A DNA stretch of 64,000 bases, taken from Sipunculus nudus (lineage: Eukaryota > Annelida > Sipuncula > Golfingiida > Sipunculidae). Of the stretch, positions 24,901 through 35,016 are shown one piece after another; the first letter of the stretch is position 1; each line of letters opens with the position of its first letter. The DNA lies in the NCBI GenBank assembly GCA_026874595.1, contig CM049317.1:47640401-47704400 (forward strand), in the 5' to 3' direction. A program made the position numbers and the translations under genes. Under the pieces are notes generated by a model. The model did not search any database and was not told the DNA's origin. It saw nothing but the letters and a program-made list of their open reading frames with translations.

Positions 24901-27900
24901 TCACCATCAGAACTACAAGGAAAAGATGAAAATGCACGCCGATCAAACTCGTAGAGCACAAAACCACAATTTCAAGATTGGAGATATCGTGTTTATTGCA
25001 AACTCTGACCATGGCAAACTTGATTCGAGATACAGTAACACGCGTTATGTTCTCCTGAGAAATATCTCTGATAACTCGTTTGAACTGGTTAACACCAAAG
25101 ATGGTTCTGTTATAGTGCGTAATGTTAAGCTTTTGCGTCATGTGCCTGATTGTGATTTGCTTGAGTTGCCAACAAGTAAAAACCCAACCACGGCAACTGA
25201 TTCTTTTGAACTTTGTACAGAGAATGAGACTGATACAAGTGACTCTGATAATAGTGATATTCATGTACCTGATGTACCAAGTAATGTTGAACCTCGACAA
25301 ACCCGCAGAGGTAGAATTGTGAAAACCCCAGCTCGATTTAAAGACATGCAGATGTTTGTATGAATGTTTTGATTTGTAAGTGGTAACTAGATAACTATAA
25401 GTAAACAGTTATTCAGATTCATTTAAGTGCATATTAAAATACACATTTACAGTTAACAGTTAAAATGAGTAGACATAACAATAAAGCAGAACTCGGGATA
25501 GAGACTTTATTTCTAACAAGGGGAGGAATATGTAGTATAGCGCTAAGTTATATGAGCTGGAGACTGGGTCAAAGTTAAAAGGTCAGAGGAGAGACCTGAG
25601 CTAGATGGCGGGCACGCTGGTCGTGCGGGCAATTTAGAGATTTGATGTACGATCTAGAGCTGATTAAACCTTCATGTTACACATCAAGATGGTGTCATTC
25701 TTTATATGAACGATCTAACACTCGCCATTACAAGGCTTTTCTTCTGATATGTAGCTGTCTAACTTTGCTGTTACCATGGTTATTCATTTTTGGGGAAAAT
25801 TCATGATATCCCAAAATATGGAATCTCATTTATCTAAAGTTGTAACTTTTAAAGCTAGAGAGGTCTTCAGGCACCATTGGATAAGTTTTACTTGACTTTA
25901 CACCAAATTTTGGGAAATCTCGTACCATTTCTCGTCAAACGGGATATAACAAAATTTCACCTTTTTCGCTCTACAGGCCACAAATCTCAAGCAATTGCTC
26001 TGAAAGTTATACATTTGATAGAAAAACAAAACTCCTGCAAGTCTTTTGTTTAAGTGGAGAAAGGTCAAAGGTCAAGGGTAAGGTCATCGAAAAAAATATT
26101 ATATTGGTCATAACGTTGTGCAAATTTGTCCTATCTACACATAGTCTTTGCATTCTCCATTCTCTCTGTCTGTCCTATTTCAATTTTCGGCAAGCGCTCG
26201 ACCTACGGTCGTCTAGTTTGAAGTATACATTTAATTTAATGTAAATTATAATTACTCAGCTTAAGACTACCCCCATTGTACTAGACAACTTTGAAGTGTA
26301 TGAACTCTAGCAGACAGCGGGGATATTGGTGTAATAGATAAGGTGCTGGGCTGATGATCAAGAGGTCCCGAGGTCGAATCCCGGTCAGAACCCATAGTGA
26401 AAAGACCCAAGGTCCCAACCGCGAGTGTCCCTCTGTCTACCCAGCAGTATATATTGGTACCAATAAATACTGGGAAGGTAACCTGTGATTGACCAGCATC
26501 CCATCCAGAAGGAGTTTAACTCCGAAGTGGCTTCACACTACAGAAACCGGGATAAGATCCAGTCTGATGATCAAATAGTCTCGGGTGTAAAAACCCAACA
26601 GACATTAATTAATTTAATTTATTGAAAAGTATAATTACTCAGGTTAAGATTAGCCCTATTTACAAAACATCCCTGAAGTGTATGAACCCCAGCAGAGATC
26701 ATCCCATTTATTCAACTACAGACCACACTGTACAAACCACACTCCAACCTGGACTGTGTGTAATCAAGTTGAGTTCATCTTAATTCCTCACCTGGAGACT
26801 ATCTCAGTAAGCCTCACAGTCAAAATCATACCCTTGGCTAGTATATCATATCCCTAGGTTTGTGAGCAAACTCTTTGTAAAAACAATGCCTCTGATTTGT
26901 ACTTATTTCAACTATGTAATTTTAACAACATAAATGACATTTATGTTGTGACTATATTTCTTCTTGGGAGTGAATGGTGGGAAACAAGTATTTTTCTCTT
27001 TATGGCAAAAAATAAATCTTTCTTCATATTGAAATTTACATGTCCTTATCTTCCTTATCATATTGCATTGCATTTTGCCCGCAAAATTATTTATGCAACC
27101 CGCCCCGCCCCGCCCTGAACTTCTCAGTCTTTAACCCGCACCCGCCCCGTGCGCGTGGTAGGTTGAGGCCGCGCATAGCTCTAGTTCCTATGTTTTTGGT
27201 AGGCATTGTTTTCTGAATTTTTCTTACAGAATTGTCCTGCATCATTCAAAAAAATTTGCAAAACCTGTTATGATGAAATACTTTTATAAAAAGCAAGGTT
27301 AGCACTTAGTAAGTAAAACACTATTATCAATTAGAAGTTTTAATTAAGTAGAACTCAGCCGTTTTATCTTTTTAAGCCTTTTGTCTCTCCTTTGTGCCAG
27401 GAAGGATACTGGGTCTGTTAATTCTATGCAGAAACACTGGTAACTGCTTATACAGAATCACTCTGAGGATGATAGGAATATGTTAAAAAATTCTTGTTGT
27501 TTTTCTTGTAGTTCATGCATTTCCTGCAGCAAGCTCAAACAACATTGTTAAAAAATACTGGTGTATTGAGAGTTTGCCATGAATTGTGATGAGAAATTAT
27601 CAGTTCATTTCATGCAGGGAATAAAGGAAAACAATATGGTGTTGATTTGGATATTAGGGTCAAAATAATGAAAATGAAAGGAGTTGCAAAAGTAAAGATT
27701 AAGATTGTCCTTATTTATTTTACTGTAAACAGGGCTTTCCTGATTCTTTTGATAATACTTATATTCTTTTGGGATCCAAGCAAAACAGAATAAAATATAT
27801 TTTATTTTAAACTTTACAGGTATTAAAAAATAAACCATGACCACCATTACAAAAGGTTATTCATCATGTATGATCATTTTTTTACTGTTTATGTTTTGTT

Positions 27901-30413
27901 GATCATCATTTTTTTTATAAATCTGTGCTATACTGTTTAAAATGTGTTATATTGTTTGTTCAGTCTGTGAGTACACTTTGATTCAACAATGTTTATAGCA
28001 CGTTTAGAGGTTATGTGGTTCAAATGCAAATATATGTTTTATTTCCCTATAAATTGAGTATGATGATTTGCATCTGAATATATATAATTTGATTTTTCAA
28101 TAAAAGTGATCTTGAATGCTATAACTGATTATACTTATCGATGCCTAAGGCAGATTGGTTAATATCCTATGAAAAATGCACTATTTTTATAGTGTTTTTT
28201 TTTCTTGTTTACTTTGTTAATACAAATGATATTCCTGTCTCTTTTCTTAATCTGTTTTAATCAAGGTAGTTTTTTTTTAAATGTCAGAAACATATTTTTA
28301 TATTTTTATTGTAAATAAAATGCTCTTATTTACTTATAGAATATGGTAACTGATTGCTGTTCATACTTTCATGTTTATCAAATGATCCGCAATTATTATA
28401 TCCTATCATATTTTATCATTATCATAATTCTTTTTATTATTATTACCGTTTAGCATATATTCTAACATGGGAGTGAGATGTAGAAAATCCATTCATTTCT
28501 AGCACAGGTAATAAGGAACACAGTACTGTTAGCTGTCCATATAAGAGTTCCCTATCTGTTCTATAATACATACCTGCACCCTACTACATCCCGGACCACC
28601 CTGATTCAAGGGAGCTGTATCCATAAAGTTGCTGACATACAAGATAAATGTCATAATGTATGTAATTTTTTAAAATAATTTTATCCAGTATAATGTTAAC
28701 TATATATATCTGATACAAAAAAAATATAAACTTAAAAGATATGAAACTATGCAATCATCGGCTCAATTTGTACAGTTATTGGTAGGTAATTCCCATCATG
28801 AATGGGTCTAACACAAATAATTATTACCTTGTGACTCGGAGTTACTGTGATTATTTTATAAAAAAAAATGTCCATTTTACATTAAATCCAATGTATATTT
28901 ATATATATGGGAAATACCACTGTTTTAAACTGAAATAAAGAAAGTTAATGCTTGTGCATCTAGTGAATAAGAAAATTTTCCACTAATGTCTACGAACTCA
29001 AAAAAAAAAAAAAAATAGGTTACCTTTCTTCTATATGATAATCATTAATTGATTCTTGATTAGTAAGTGGACTGATGACCTAAATTGTTCTCTTAGAGAA
29101 AAACAGCTGATTGGAAAATCAAACAGTCTCATACTGGCAATACTGTGTCTTGTTAATAAATCACAAATGCAGTGCTGGTGATTGAATATGACTTTCAAAA
29201 CTTCTTGTTTCTCATTTAGAACCAGATCCCTTCAATGATGACTTGTGCAAGTCTTTACAACGTTGTTTAATATGTTCTCAAAATCTGACATTGCAATCAC
29301 GTCGCTTGTCAGAGACTTAATTATCTATAATATGCCGATGAGTGTTTTAAATTAAGATTGCCTGAAGTGCTTCAGCAGCAACCACAAAGAACCGGTGAAC
29401 TGGCATTTATGACAGTATCTGACACCAAGTGGTGTTTTTTTTAAACATTTGGCGAAAACGCTACATTTCAGCTGCACATAATACGCATTTGTAAAAAACT
29501 TAGTATTATAAGAGTATCGTATTATATTTATTGTGAAGCGTTAACGCCTCGTGATATTGGCCGAAGAAAAAATAAAGACGGACTAATGTAGCAACTAGTA
29601 CAGGACGCCGGAGACGTAAAAGTGTAATAAACGGCTAAATGGAGTAATCCGGAAGACCCTCCATGAGGTGTGAGTGAGGCCTTTTTATTGGATTTATCCG
29701 AACTGATTTCAAATGCCAAAGCGTAGTGAATGTGCCTAAACCATTTCGATCTTCACTTTAACGGCGACTACCTTGTTAGGCCTACATAAAGTACTGTTTT
29801 AAAATAATTTTTAGTCAGAACTGTATTACATTAAATGTCTGGATAGCTTCTTTTTGAAACCGTGGCCATTTTGGGGCCTTCTGATAAGCTGCAGCTATGT
29901 ATCAAATCTGGTTCCACTCTCTCCAGTCTTTGTGTGTGTTTTCTGATGAGAAATGGCGTAGAAGAAATGTGTGCCACGGATGTCTGACTTTGTCATGCTC
30001 TGCTTGCCAGTAAAAGGCGACTCACGTTAGGAAGTGAAATTTCCCCATATAAATGACAACGATCTCGACTACTTTATAACAAAATCGCGAAAAATCCTTT
30101 GAAAGAAAACATATAATGTTAATCCAGATTACCTCCAAAATTTAACAGTTGGTTTCCCTCGTGAGTTTATTAATTCTCTAAAATATCATCCTAATCCATT
30201 AAAAGCTTTATTGAGTAAACTTGCTAACAATCAAATCATCAGACTATGTATCTAAGCAAGACCAAAACATAATACAGCTTGCTGTGGGTAAACATTAAGG
30301 GGCTGTTCACGGAATAAAATTATATCAGAGTAAATAAACAAATATGTGTTACGGGTATTCTCCTGTAACAGATTAATAACTAAGGGAAGAAATGGAAGTT
30401 CTACCAAAACTTG

Positions 30414-30488
<75 letters not shown>

Positions 30489-31143
30489 TATTAGCTTAGC
30501 AGTTGCGAAAGGAAAAGAATGATTCCGCTATATAAGTCATTTATAAAACGTAATTGCATAATTAGGTGGATTACTTGAAATATAAACAACTTTGGACAAG
30601 GCCTAAGATTGTTAATAACATTATATTTGTTCTGATGAGGCGGTTATGACGACCGAAAGTTATTTCTGTCTGTTATTCATGAAAAAAAATTTATTTGTAC
30701 GACTTTTTTTCCGCAATTACGCAAAAGTAATTAGGACAGTATTGTTTTCCCACAGGGTATTCCTTTAAGTTATGATTTCACCAGGTCGGCAGGACTAAAG
30801 GGATGATGTTACATGTACACATGTCACTGCTTACCGAATAAACCCATATATAACCTTAAACAACACAATGGAACTTGTTTAAGTGGTGTTTATCATGTAT
30901 AAAACCATGTAAATATAAATATACAAACATATCAATTACTTTAAGTATAATTTGTGTACATACTATTTTAACTGGAGAATCAGGGCCATAACACAATGCA
31001 AGACTTTTTTAAATCTTGCTAATCGTGCGCTTATGATATTTAATAAGGAAATGATTTAGTAACATGCTTAGACAATACAATATGCATAGTAAAAAATAAG
31101 TAAGATAAATAAGTTCATGAAAGACAAAAAGAAACAGACGCTC

Positions 31144-31237
<94 letters not shown>

Positions 31238-31705
31238 GACAGGATTACCTCAGCTATATATATATACATAATTATATTTTGTTTGATATCGGCATGCAAA
31301 TACTATTAATTCATACGTATTTTTTTATAAAGAAATCCTTACAGACAGTGCAACATATATAAGCAATATATTTTAACAATAAATAGACCTTGGTCTCTGA
31401 TTTTACTTGTTTGCGTTACAGCTCACAAGGTGCAGATTTTATCCTGTAATATAATGAATGGTAAGATCTGACTGTATATTTTATGCCCGTCTTCCTCTCT
31501 TTCCCCCTACCATTAAAACAGACCTACGCTCATCACGTTTATATGTTTCTAATAACTTATGGGAATAAATATTGATCATTACAGTTTAGTTGGTGTAGAT
31601 ACACCAGTTAGGAGTATTAAGCGAATTTTGAACGATAATTTTCTTGTCTTAGTTGTATTAAAATACTCCCAGCTGCTATGCTGTACTTTCTTTCTCTTTT
31701 GCTCT

Positions 31706-31782
<77 letters not shown>

Positions 31783-34700
31783 CTAGCACCAATCTAGTAC
31801 CAGAACCATTCGGGCATCATACTTTCCTTTTAGCTACCAGTGCAGTTGTAACTATACTGCTGGCAACAAATATCGAACACCAACTGAACACAATTACATA
31901 TATATTTATTTCAACTATTTTAGCTGATTGCCCGGGTGAGGGTGGTTGTCTGCTGTACAAGGCATTGACGTTCACGCTTGGAGCAATGGTGATTGTGCTT
32001 GCAGTCAGTGGCGCCATCTGTCTTCTAAAGAAAAAACTACAATGCAAACGGTAAGGTAATATCCAATTTATGTAAGTATTCTAGAAAAAGATCACTACGA
32101 ATTCCACCGTGAATCTTTTCTCAAGGCTGCTCAAACAAAAGCATTTCCAAGACCAGTTATAAATTTCGAAATGGCTACGAAAAGTTAAACATGTATAAAC
32201 TACTACAAAATCACTGAAGAATACAGCAACTTTCCCTCACTCCACCACAACATTACATTGGACCCCTGTCTAACCACGCCATGATCTTGCAAGCACATTT
32301 CCCCCTAAAGCACGCCATGATATTGGCCCCCTTCTAAACTTACTCTACCCCATTACCTCTTACCCATTAAGTCATGATATTGGGATCCCTCCCCCAGCCG
32401 CCACTTAATTACTACCATTACATCCCTGGACTAAACCACACCACGCCATCCCTACTTAATCATGACATTGTAACCCCTCTTCCGGCCACTGAACAACGCC
32501 ATGACATTACCCACTTATAAAACCATGTTACCTCCCCACCCCCTAAAAAAAGCATGCCATGATATTGCCCCCCCCCCCCATAACCAACTAAACTTCACCA
32601 AGATATTGTACCCCATTAAATCACGCAACTATGACCAGTCACAAAGTACTATGACTAGTCACGTAGTAGATTGGAGCTAATCAAAGAGATTGGTTTCATG
32701 ACAATCGATCAGGGATACGTTAACGTCTTGTCTGTTGTAACTTATCAATGCATAACTGATTTAGCCCCTTCGTATATGAGTGATAAGTTTGCTATGGCTT
32801 ATGACACCCACCGTTATTCCACATGCTAAACCCATAACAATAACTTTATCCTTCCGAAAAACCACGTATCGAATCTTTCTTCAATTCATGAACCACGTCA
32901 TAAAACTGGCGACTAAACCACTGTATAAATTTTGCCAACCACTAAACGAAAACATAACAGTGTGCCCCCCCCCCCACACACACACTGAAAATGGCGTTGT
33001 CTCCATAACCACGCAAGAAATAGCCTTTAAACTCTTTTACGTAGCCCAAAATAAATCCCGGCATACAGCTGATCCCCTACAAAACCACAGACAGACAATG
33101 ACCCTCTGCCAAATAATTTTGTGTAGTAGTTTGCTGTCGCGTTGTCTTCGGTAATTTTGATATATTTAAATATATACAACATGCAAAAATGAGTATCTAA
33201 ACAATAAAAATGTCCTTCCTAGTTTAAGTATCACGTTGACAAAGGCTTATACGTAGAACTACTATTTCTACCATAATTTGGATGACAGTAAGTTGACCCA
33301 AGTCGTCTGATTTTTTCCAGCAGGCGGAAGAAAGCAAGGAATCGAACGGACTCCTATTTTGACAGTGGATCATTTGACTCCACGCCCACAGGAACCATGA
33401 CAGACGGGGCTGCTCAAGCAAATAAACCTAAAAAACATGAACCTCAAAGAAAGAGCTCGCACATCTACGAGTCCATTGGCCAGAGCGTACGGCTCAAACA
33501 AGCAGGGATAGATCCTGAAAAAGGAGTACGGATGTTACGCAAGTCCAAAGCTGAGAGAGTGCTGGGGATTACCCCAGAGGACATCCGGGAGAGTGCAATT
33601 TCCGGTGGCTATAAAACAATGATCAAACCGGAAGCTGTCCTGGCTGCCGGAACCGCTGCCCATGCCGTCCTCACCGCGCCACTGATGATTTCGGATGAGA
33701 CCTATTCTCGCGAGTTTTCAACACTTCCCCTAGCGAGCCGGATGATGTACAATGACCAGTGGAACTCTTTACCAAGTAGTGGGTTCAACGATATATACTC
33801 AGGTGGATTTACTAGAAGGGCAAGTGTACTTATGAGAGACGATCTTGGCAGCCACACAAACTCCATGATTTACCCACGCAGTTCTCATGGTTCACAACAT
33901 GACACCGGCAGGTCCTCAACCATGGGTCCCACGCACTTCTTGGAGACGGGCGGAGAATTCGCTTTGTATAATGAACAAGGAAAAACAACGCAGATACTTG
34001 CACCGGACCTTCCGACGAAAATACGTAAGAGTTTGTTTGGTGATGCTATATATGAACGCATCGACAGGCCAACGCACTTCTCGGCTCAGTTTGGACTAAA
34101 CACCAACAGCTGGTGCCAAAGGACAAGTCAGTTCTACTGCAGCATGTCAAATGCTAAAGTGGATAGTGACGACGGGATCTACGACACGCCCCAGGCTCTA
34201 CTTAGTAGTCACACCACACCAAGTCCAGTACAGGAACAAACCAATGACCTACCAACTACAGAATCACAAAGGGGTTCTCAGGGGTTTCTCCTATTGCCAC
34301 CTAAGAAGGTTACTAGAGGCAACTCCCCTACTCCCTCTGCCGGTACCAACAGAAGTAGCGCCAGCTCTCAGCGATACCAATCTGAAACCGTCCAACCAAG
34401 CAACGAAACAGAGTCACCGGGACAGCCTTCCAAGGAGGACATAGATAGTATTTATGACGTTGCACCAAAACCTATGCAACGACTGTTACCGGGGCAACGA
34501 CCCCCAAGGTCACCAATACGTTCTGGCTTCAACAGTTACGTTGAAACTGCCAATCCACGTGTATCAGAACTGGCAACGAAGCCCCCTGTCCAGCAACGCG
34601 TGTCAGAGTTAGTAACGAAGCCTCAACATTTTGGTTTAAATGAAATGTGTGACGTTATTGACGTTGAGAAGCATTGCTTAGAGCAAGACCGCGAGCAGTT

Positions 34701-35016
34701 GTATGACACGCCACTCCGGCCATCTCGTGGTGACGTCACTCCGTCCTATCTACAGCCACGTGTCGTGGAGGACCCGGATGCGCTCTATGATGTAATAAAG
34801 CCGTCTTCGGGAGCGTCAGTTGGACCAAAACCTTTACCTCCTCTTCCATCTGGCGGCGACAATTATTTACCAGAGGTGAACCCTCCTCTAAACAGCGATA
34901 CATCTCCGGTAGACGGCGACACTGTTTTGTATGATACCCTTAGTAGTGCAATGGGAGGGAGGGTGGTAGCAAGCTTTCAAGTGACGGCTGTACAGGACCA
35001 TGGCGTACCAAAATAG
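15853..35016 (+). CDS. Single-pass membrane adaptor-like protein with multi-YDxP tail (3 exons)
   Basis: Spliced model 15853-15955, 31924-32050, 33321-35016, 641 residues, all junctions in phase. Predicted product: Thr-rich outside segment (1-47), membrane helix (about 48-69), basic juxtamembrane stretch ([14 protein letters not shown], about 70-83) with Cys67 and Cys75 as possible palmitoylation sites, then a ~560-residue disordered tail. The tail has SH2-type tyrosine motifs: YERI at Y321, YDTP at Y364, YDVA at Y455, YDTP at Y538, YDVI at Y566 and YDTL at Y614. An SH3-type PKPLPPLP lies at 579-586. This is the architecture of vertebrate transmembrane adaptors (LAT, PAG, LAX), with Cas-like YDxP sites that in Cas bind Crk-type SH2 domains. 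I infer a phosphotyrosine scaffold at the plasma membrane. No enzymatic domain was seen. AATAAA signals lie at 35745 and 35880. The 16-kb intron 1 could hide further exons. Confidence 0.6.
17784..18594. repeat. 28-bp minisatellite, ~29 copies
   Basis: The unit is close to 'tgaccctgtgtctgcacgtc' followed by 'tgttaatg', repeated head to tail. Variants alternate 'ctgcacg' with 'cttcacg', 'aatgtgac' with 'aatataac', and 'ccgagtc' with 'ctgtgtc'. Copies at both ends are more diverged than the centre. The open frame at 18500-18688 is an artefact. Confidence 0.95.
20390..21061. repeat. Degenerate ~330-bp repeat, target of the retrotransposon
   Basis: Blocks such as 'gtcagttgtcg' (near 20498 and 20818) and 'acaggcca' (20556, 20876, 25974) recur in the same order, and 'tgaatgttatactcttgataga' at 20904 is echoed at 26001. 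The Mag/Steamer-type element interrupts this repeat. A related copy continues at 25721-26200. No TIR or LTR is visible, and the class is unknown. Confidence 0.5.
21062..21252 (+). repeat. 5' LTR of the Mag/Steamer-like element
   Basis: It starts TGTAGTATAGCG and ends GATCTAACA. It differs from the 3' LTR at three bases and one single-base indel. The body contains 'ggtcaaagttaaaaggtcag', a pair of nuclear-receptor-like half-sites. The primer-binding region directly follows (TTTGGCGAATAGG). No obvious TATA box. Confidence 0.95.
21323..22130 (+). pseudogene. gag (capsid and nucleocapsid), frameshifted
   Basis: It starts at an ATG with good context (GG ATG GCC) and encodes a capsid-like region up to about 21751. 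A one-base insertion near 21733 then shifts the frame, and the gag sequence resumes in the frame of 21804. The nucleocapsid part has two CCHC-type zinc knuckles. The second ([14 protein letters not shown], near 22050-22091) is canonical. The first (near 21980-22027) has four residues instead of two between its first cysteines, so it is altered. No functional Gag can be made from this copy as it stands. Confidence 0.85.
22131..22520 (+). pseudogene. pol: aspartic protease region, with stop
   Basis: An ADTGSG active-site motif at about 22266-22283 identifies the retropepsin. The frame is continuous with the nucleocapsid and is broken by TAA at 22431-22433, after which the same frame resumes into the reverse transcriptase. 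This supports a single original gag-pol frame. Confidence 0.8.
22521..24107 (+). pseudogene. pol: reverse transcriptase and RNase H, with stops
   Basis: Reverse transcriptase motifs are in order: the catalytic-Asp block [11 protein letters not shown] (about 22938-22970), the [12 protein letters not shown] block and the CYMDDVVVF box (about 23119-23145). The frame is interrupted by TAG at 23262 and TGA at 23442. The RNase H part has the [12 protein letters not shown] box at about 23551, an IEREAL block and the QTDHKPL block. Two more stops (24087, 24105) follow before the integrase. The catalytic residues themselves are intact, so the element is killed by stops and not by active-site loss. Confidence 0.9.
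24108..25363 (+). pseudogene. pol: integrase, broken by a frameshift
   Basis: The HHCC zinc-binding region is present (HETHQ near 24225, CTAC near 24333). The core has the first Asp in GIDLVGP and the Glu in GKIERFHR. The second catalytic Asp position reads Glu (VVTENGKRF, about 24574-24600). A frameshift near 24800-24830 moves the C-terminal part into another frame, open from about 24900 to TGA at 25361. That part carries a GPY/F-like segment (FKIGDIVFI) and an acidic Ser/Asp-rich tail. Confidence 0.9.
25518..25530 (+). promoter_or_regulatory. Polypurine tract of the Mag/Steamer-like element
   Basis: The purine-rich 'aaggggaggaata' immediately precedes the 3' LTR. This is where plus-strand DNA priming occurs in LTR retrotransposons. 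Confidence 0.8.
25531..25720 (+). repeat. 3' LTR of the Mag/Steamer-like element
   Basis: It is 190 bp, nearly identical to the 5' LTR, and is followed by the CTCGC target duplication at 25721-25725. Confidence 0.95.
25721..26210. repeat. Continuation of the degenerate repeat interrupted by the retrotransposon
   Basis: 'acaggccacaaatctc' and 'gttatacatttgataga' match the repeat unit at 20870-20930. The stretch contains AGGTCAAAGGTCA near 26065, a perfect DR1-type nuclear-receptor motif, inside repetitive DNA. Confidence 0.5.
26309..26600 (+). repeat. tRNA-derived SINE (family C), flanked by diverged direct repeats
   Basis: The head has an A-box-like 'tggtgtaatagataagg' and a B-box 'gaggtcgaatccc'. 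A ~220-bp body follows with a 'ccggtcagaaccca' block. On either side lie diverged copies of a ~75-bp sequence ('ataattactcag...cttaagactaccc' at about 26246-26312, and 'ataattactcag...gttaagattagcc' at about 26629-26700). These are too long to be a normal target duplication. Confidence 0.65.
30416..30486. repeat. (TA)n microsatellite
   Basis: About 35 TA units without interruption. Confidence 0.95.
31146..31237. repeat. (TA)n microsatellite
   Basis: About 45 TA units with one C interruption. It creates a spurious Tyr/Ile-repeat open frame on the minus strand. Confidence 0.95.
31709..31778. repeat. (TA)n microsatellite near exon 2
   Basis: About 35 TA units, roughly 145 bp upstream of exon 2 of the adaptor-like gene. 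Confidence 0.95.
31924..32050 (+). CDS. Adaptor-like gene, exon 2 (membrane segment)
   Basis: The acceptor ends in TTTTAG and the donor reads AAACG|GTAAGG. The exon enters in phase 1 and leaves in phase 2. It encodes two extracellular cysteines (C37, C43), a ~22-residue hydrophobic helix and the start of a basic cytoplasmic stop-transfer sequence with Cys75. The hydrophobic segment directly followed by KKK and the matching phase on both sides make it a convincing coding exon. Confidence 0.75.
32220..32640. repeat. Degenerate C-rich tandem repeat in intron 2
   Basis: Variants of 'cacgccatgatattg' followed by a run of C and 'taa' recur about eight times at irregular spacing of about 35-60 bp (for example near 32273, 32311, 32362, 32492 and 32550). 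It is heavily diverged and non-coding. Confidence 0.6.
33321..35016 (+). CDS. Adaptor-like gene, exon 3 (cytoplasmic tail)
   Basis: The long open frame extends upstream of the ATG at 33397 for 25 codons with no stop, back to the acceptor, so that ATG is internal. The acceptor is a tandem NAGNAG (CCAGCAG at 33317-33323) and would give products differing by one Arg. The exon encodes the basic juxtamembrane stretch, then a Ser/Thr/Pro-rich disordered tail with regularly spaced acidic-IYDxP/LYDxP type motifs and PKPLPPLP, ending at TAG 35014-35016. The base composition is clearly more GC-rich than its surroundings. It is the best-supported coding exon of this gene. Confidence 0.88.

Larger units (their letters stand above)
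21062..25720 (+). mobile_element. Complete Ty3/gypsy LTR retrotransposon, Mag/Steamer-like
   Basis: The element is 4659 bp with LTRs at 21062-21252 and 25531-25720 and a 5-bp target duplication CTCGC (21057-21061 and 25721-25725). The order gag-PR-RT-RNaseH-INT, the short ~190-bp LTRs and the apparently single original gag-pol frame match the Mag clade that includes the bivalve Steamer element. It is disabled: a frameshift in gag near 21733, in-frame stops at 22431 (TAA), 23262 (TAG), 23442 (TGA), 24087 (TGA) and 24105 (TAA), and a second frameshift near 24800-24830 in the integrase. The LTRs differ by three substitutions and one indel, so insertion was fairly recent. Confidence 0.95.
15956..31923. 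other. Intron 1 of the adaptor-like gene (~16 kb)
   Basis: It runs from GTAAAG to a pyrimidine-rich acceptor ending in TTTTAG. It contains a 28-bp minisatellite (17784-18594), degenerate ~330-bp repeats, a Mag/Steamer-type retrotransposon in the same orientation (21062-25720), a SINE (26309-26600) and long TA runs. Open frames such as 19007-19333 (-), 19903-20199 (+) and 20252-20644 (+) have no recognisable domains. 26700-30400 is AT-rich with nothing I can support. Confidence 0.5.

Noticed and set aside
31009-31299. Tyr/Ile-repeat open frame (minus strand), with similar frames at 31559, 36016, 36020, 39269 and 39348
   Set aside because: All run through (TA)n microsatellites and have no other coding support.
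33397-33399. ATG at 33397 as the start of an independent 539-residue protein
   Set aside because: The frame stays open upstream to a splice acceptor, and the upstream membrane exon joins it in phase, so this ATG is more likely internal.
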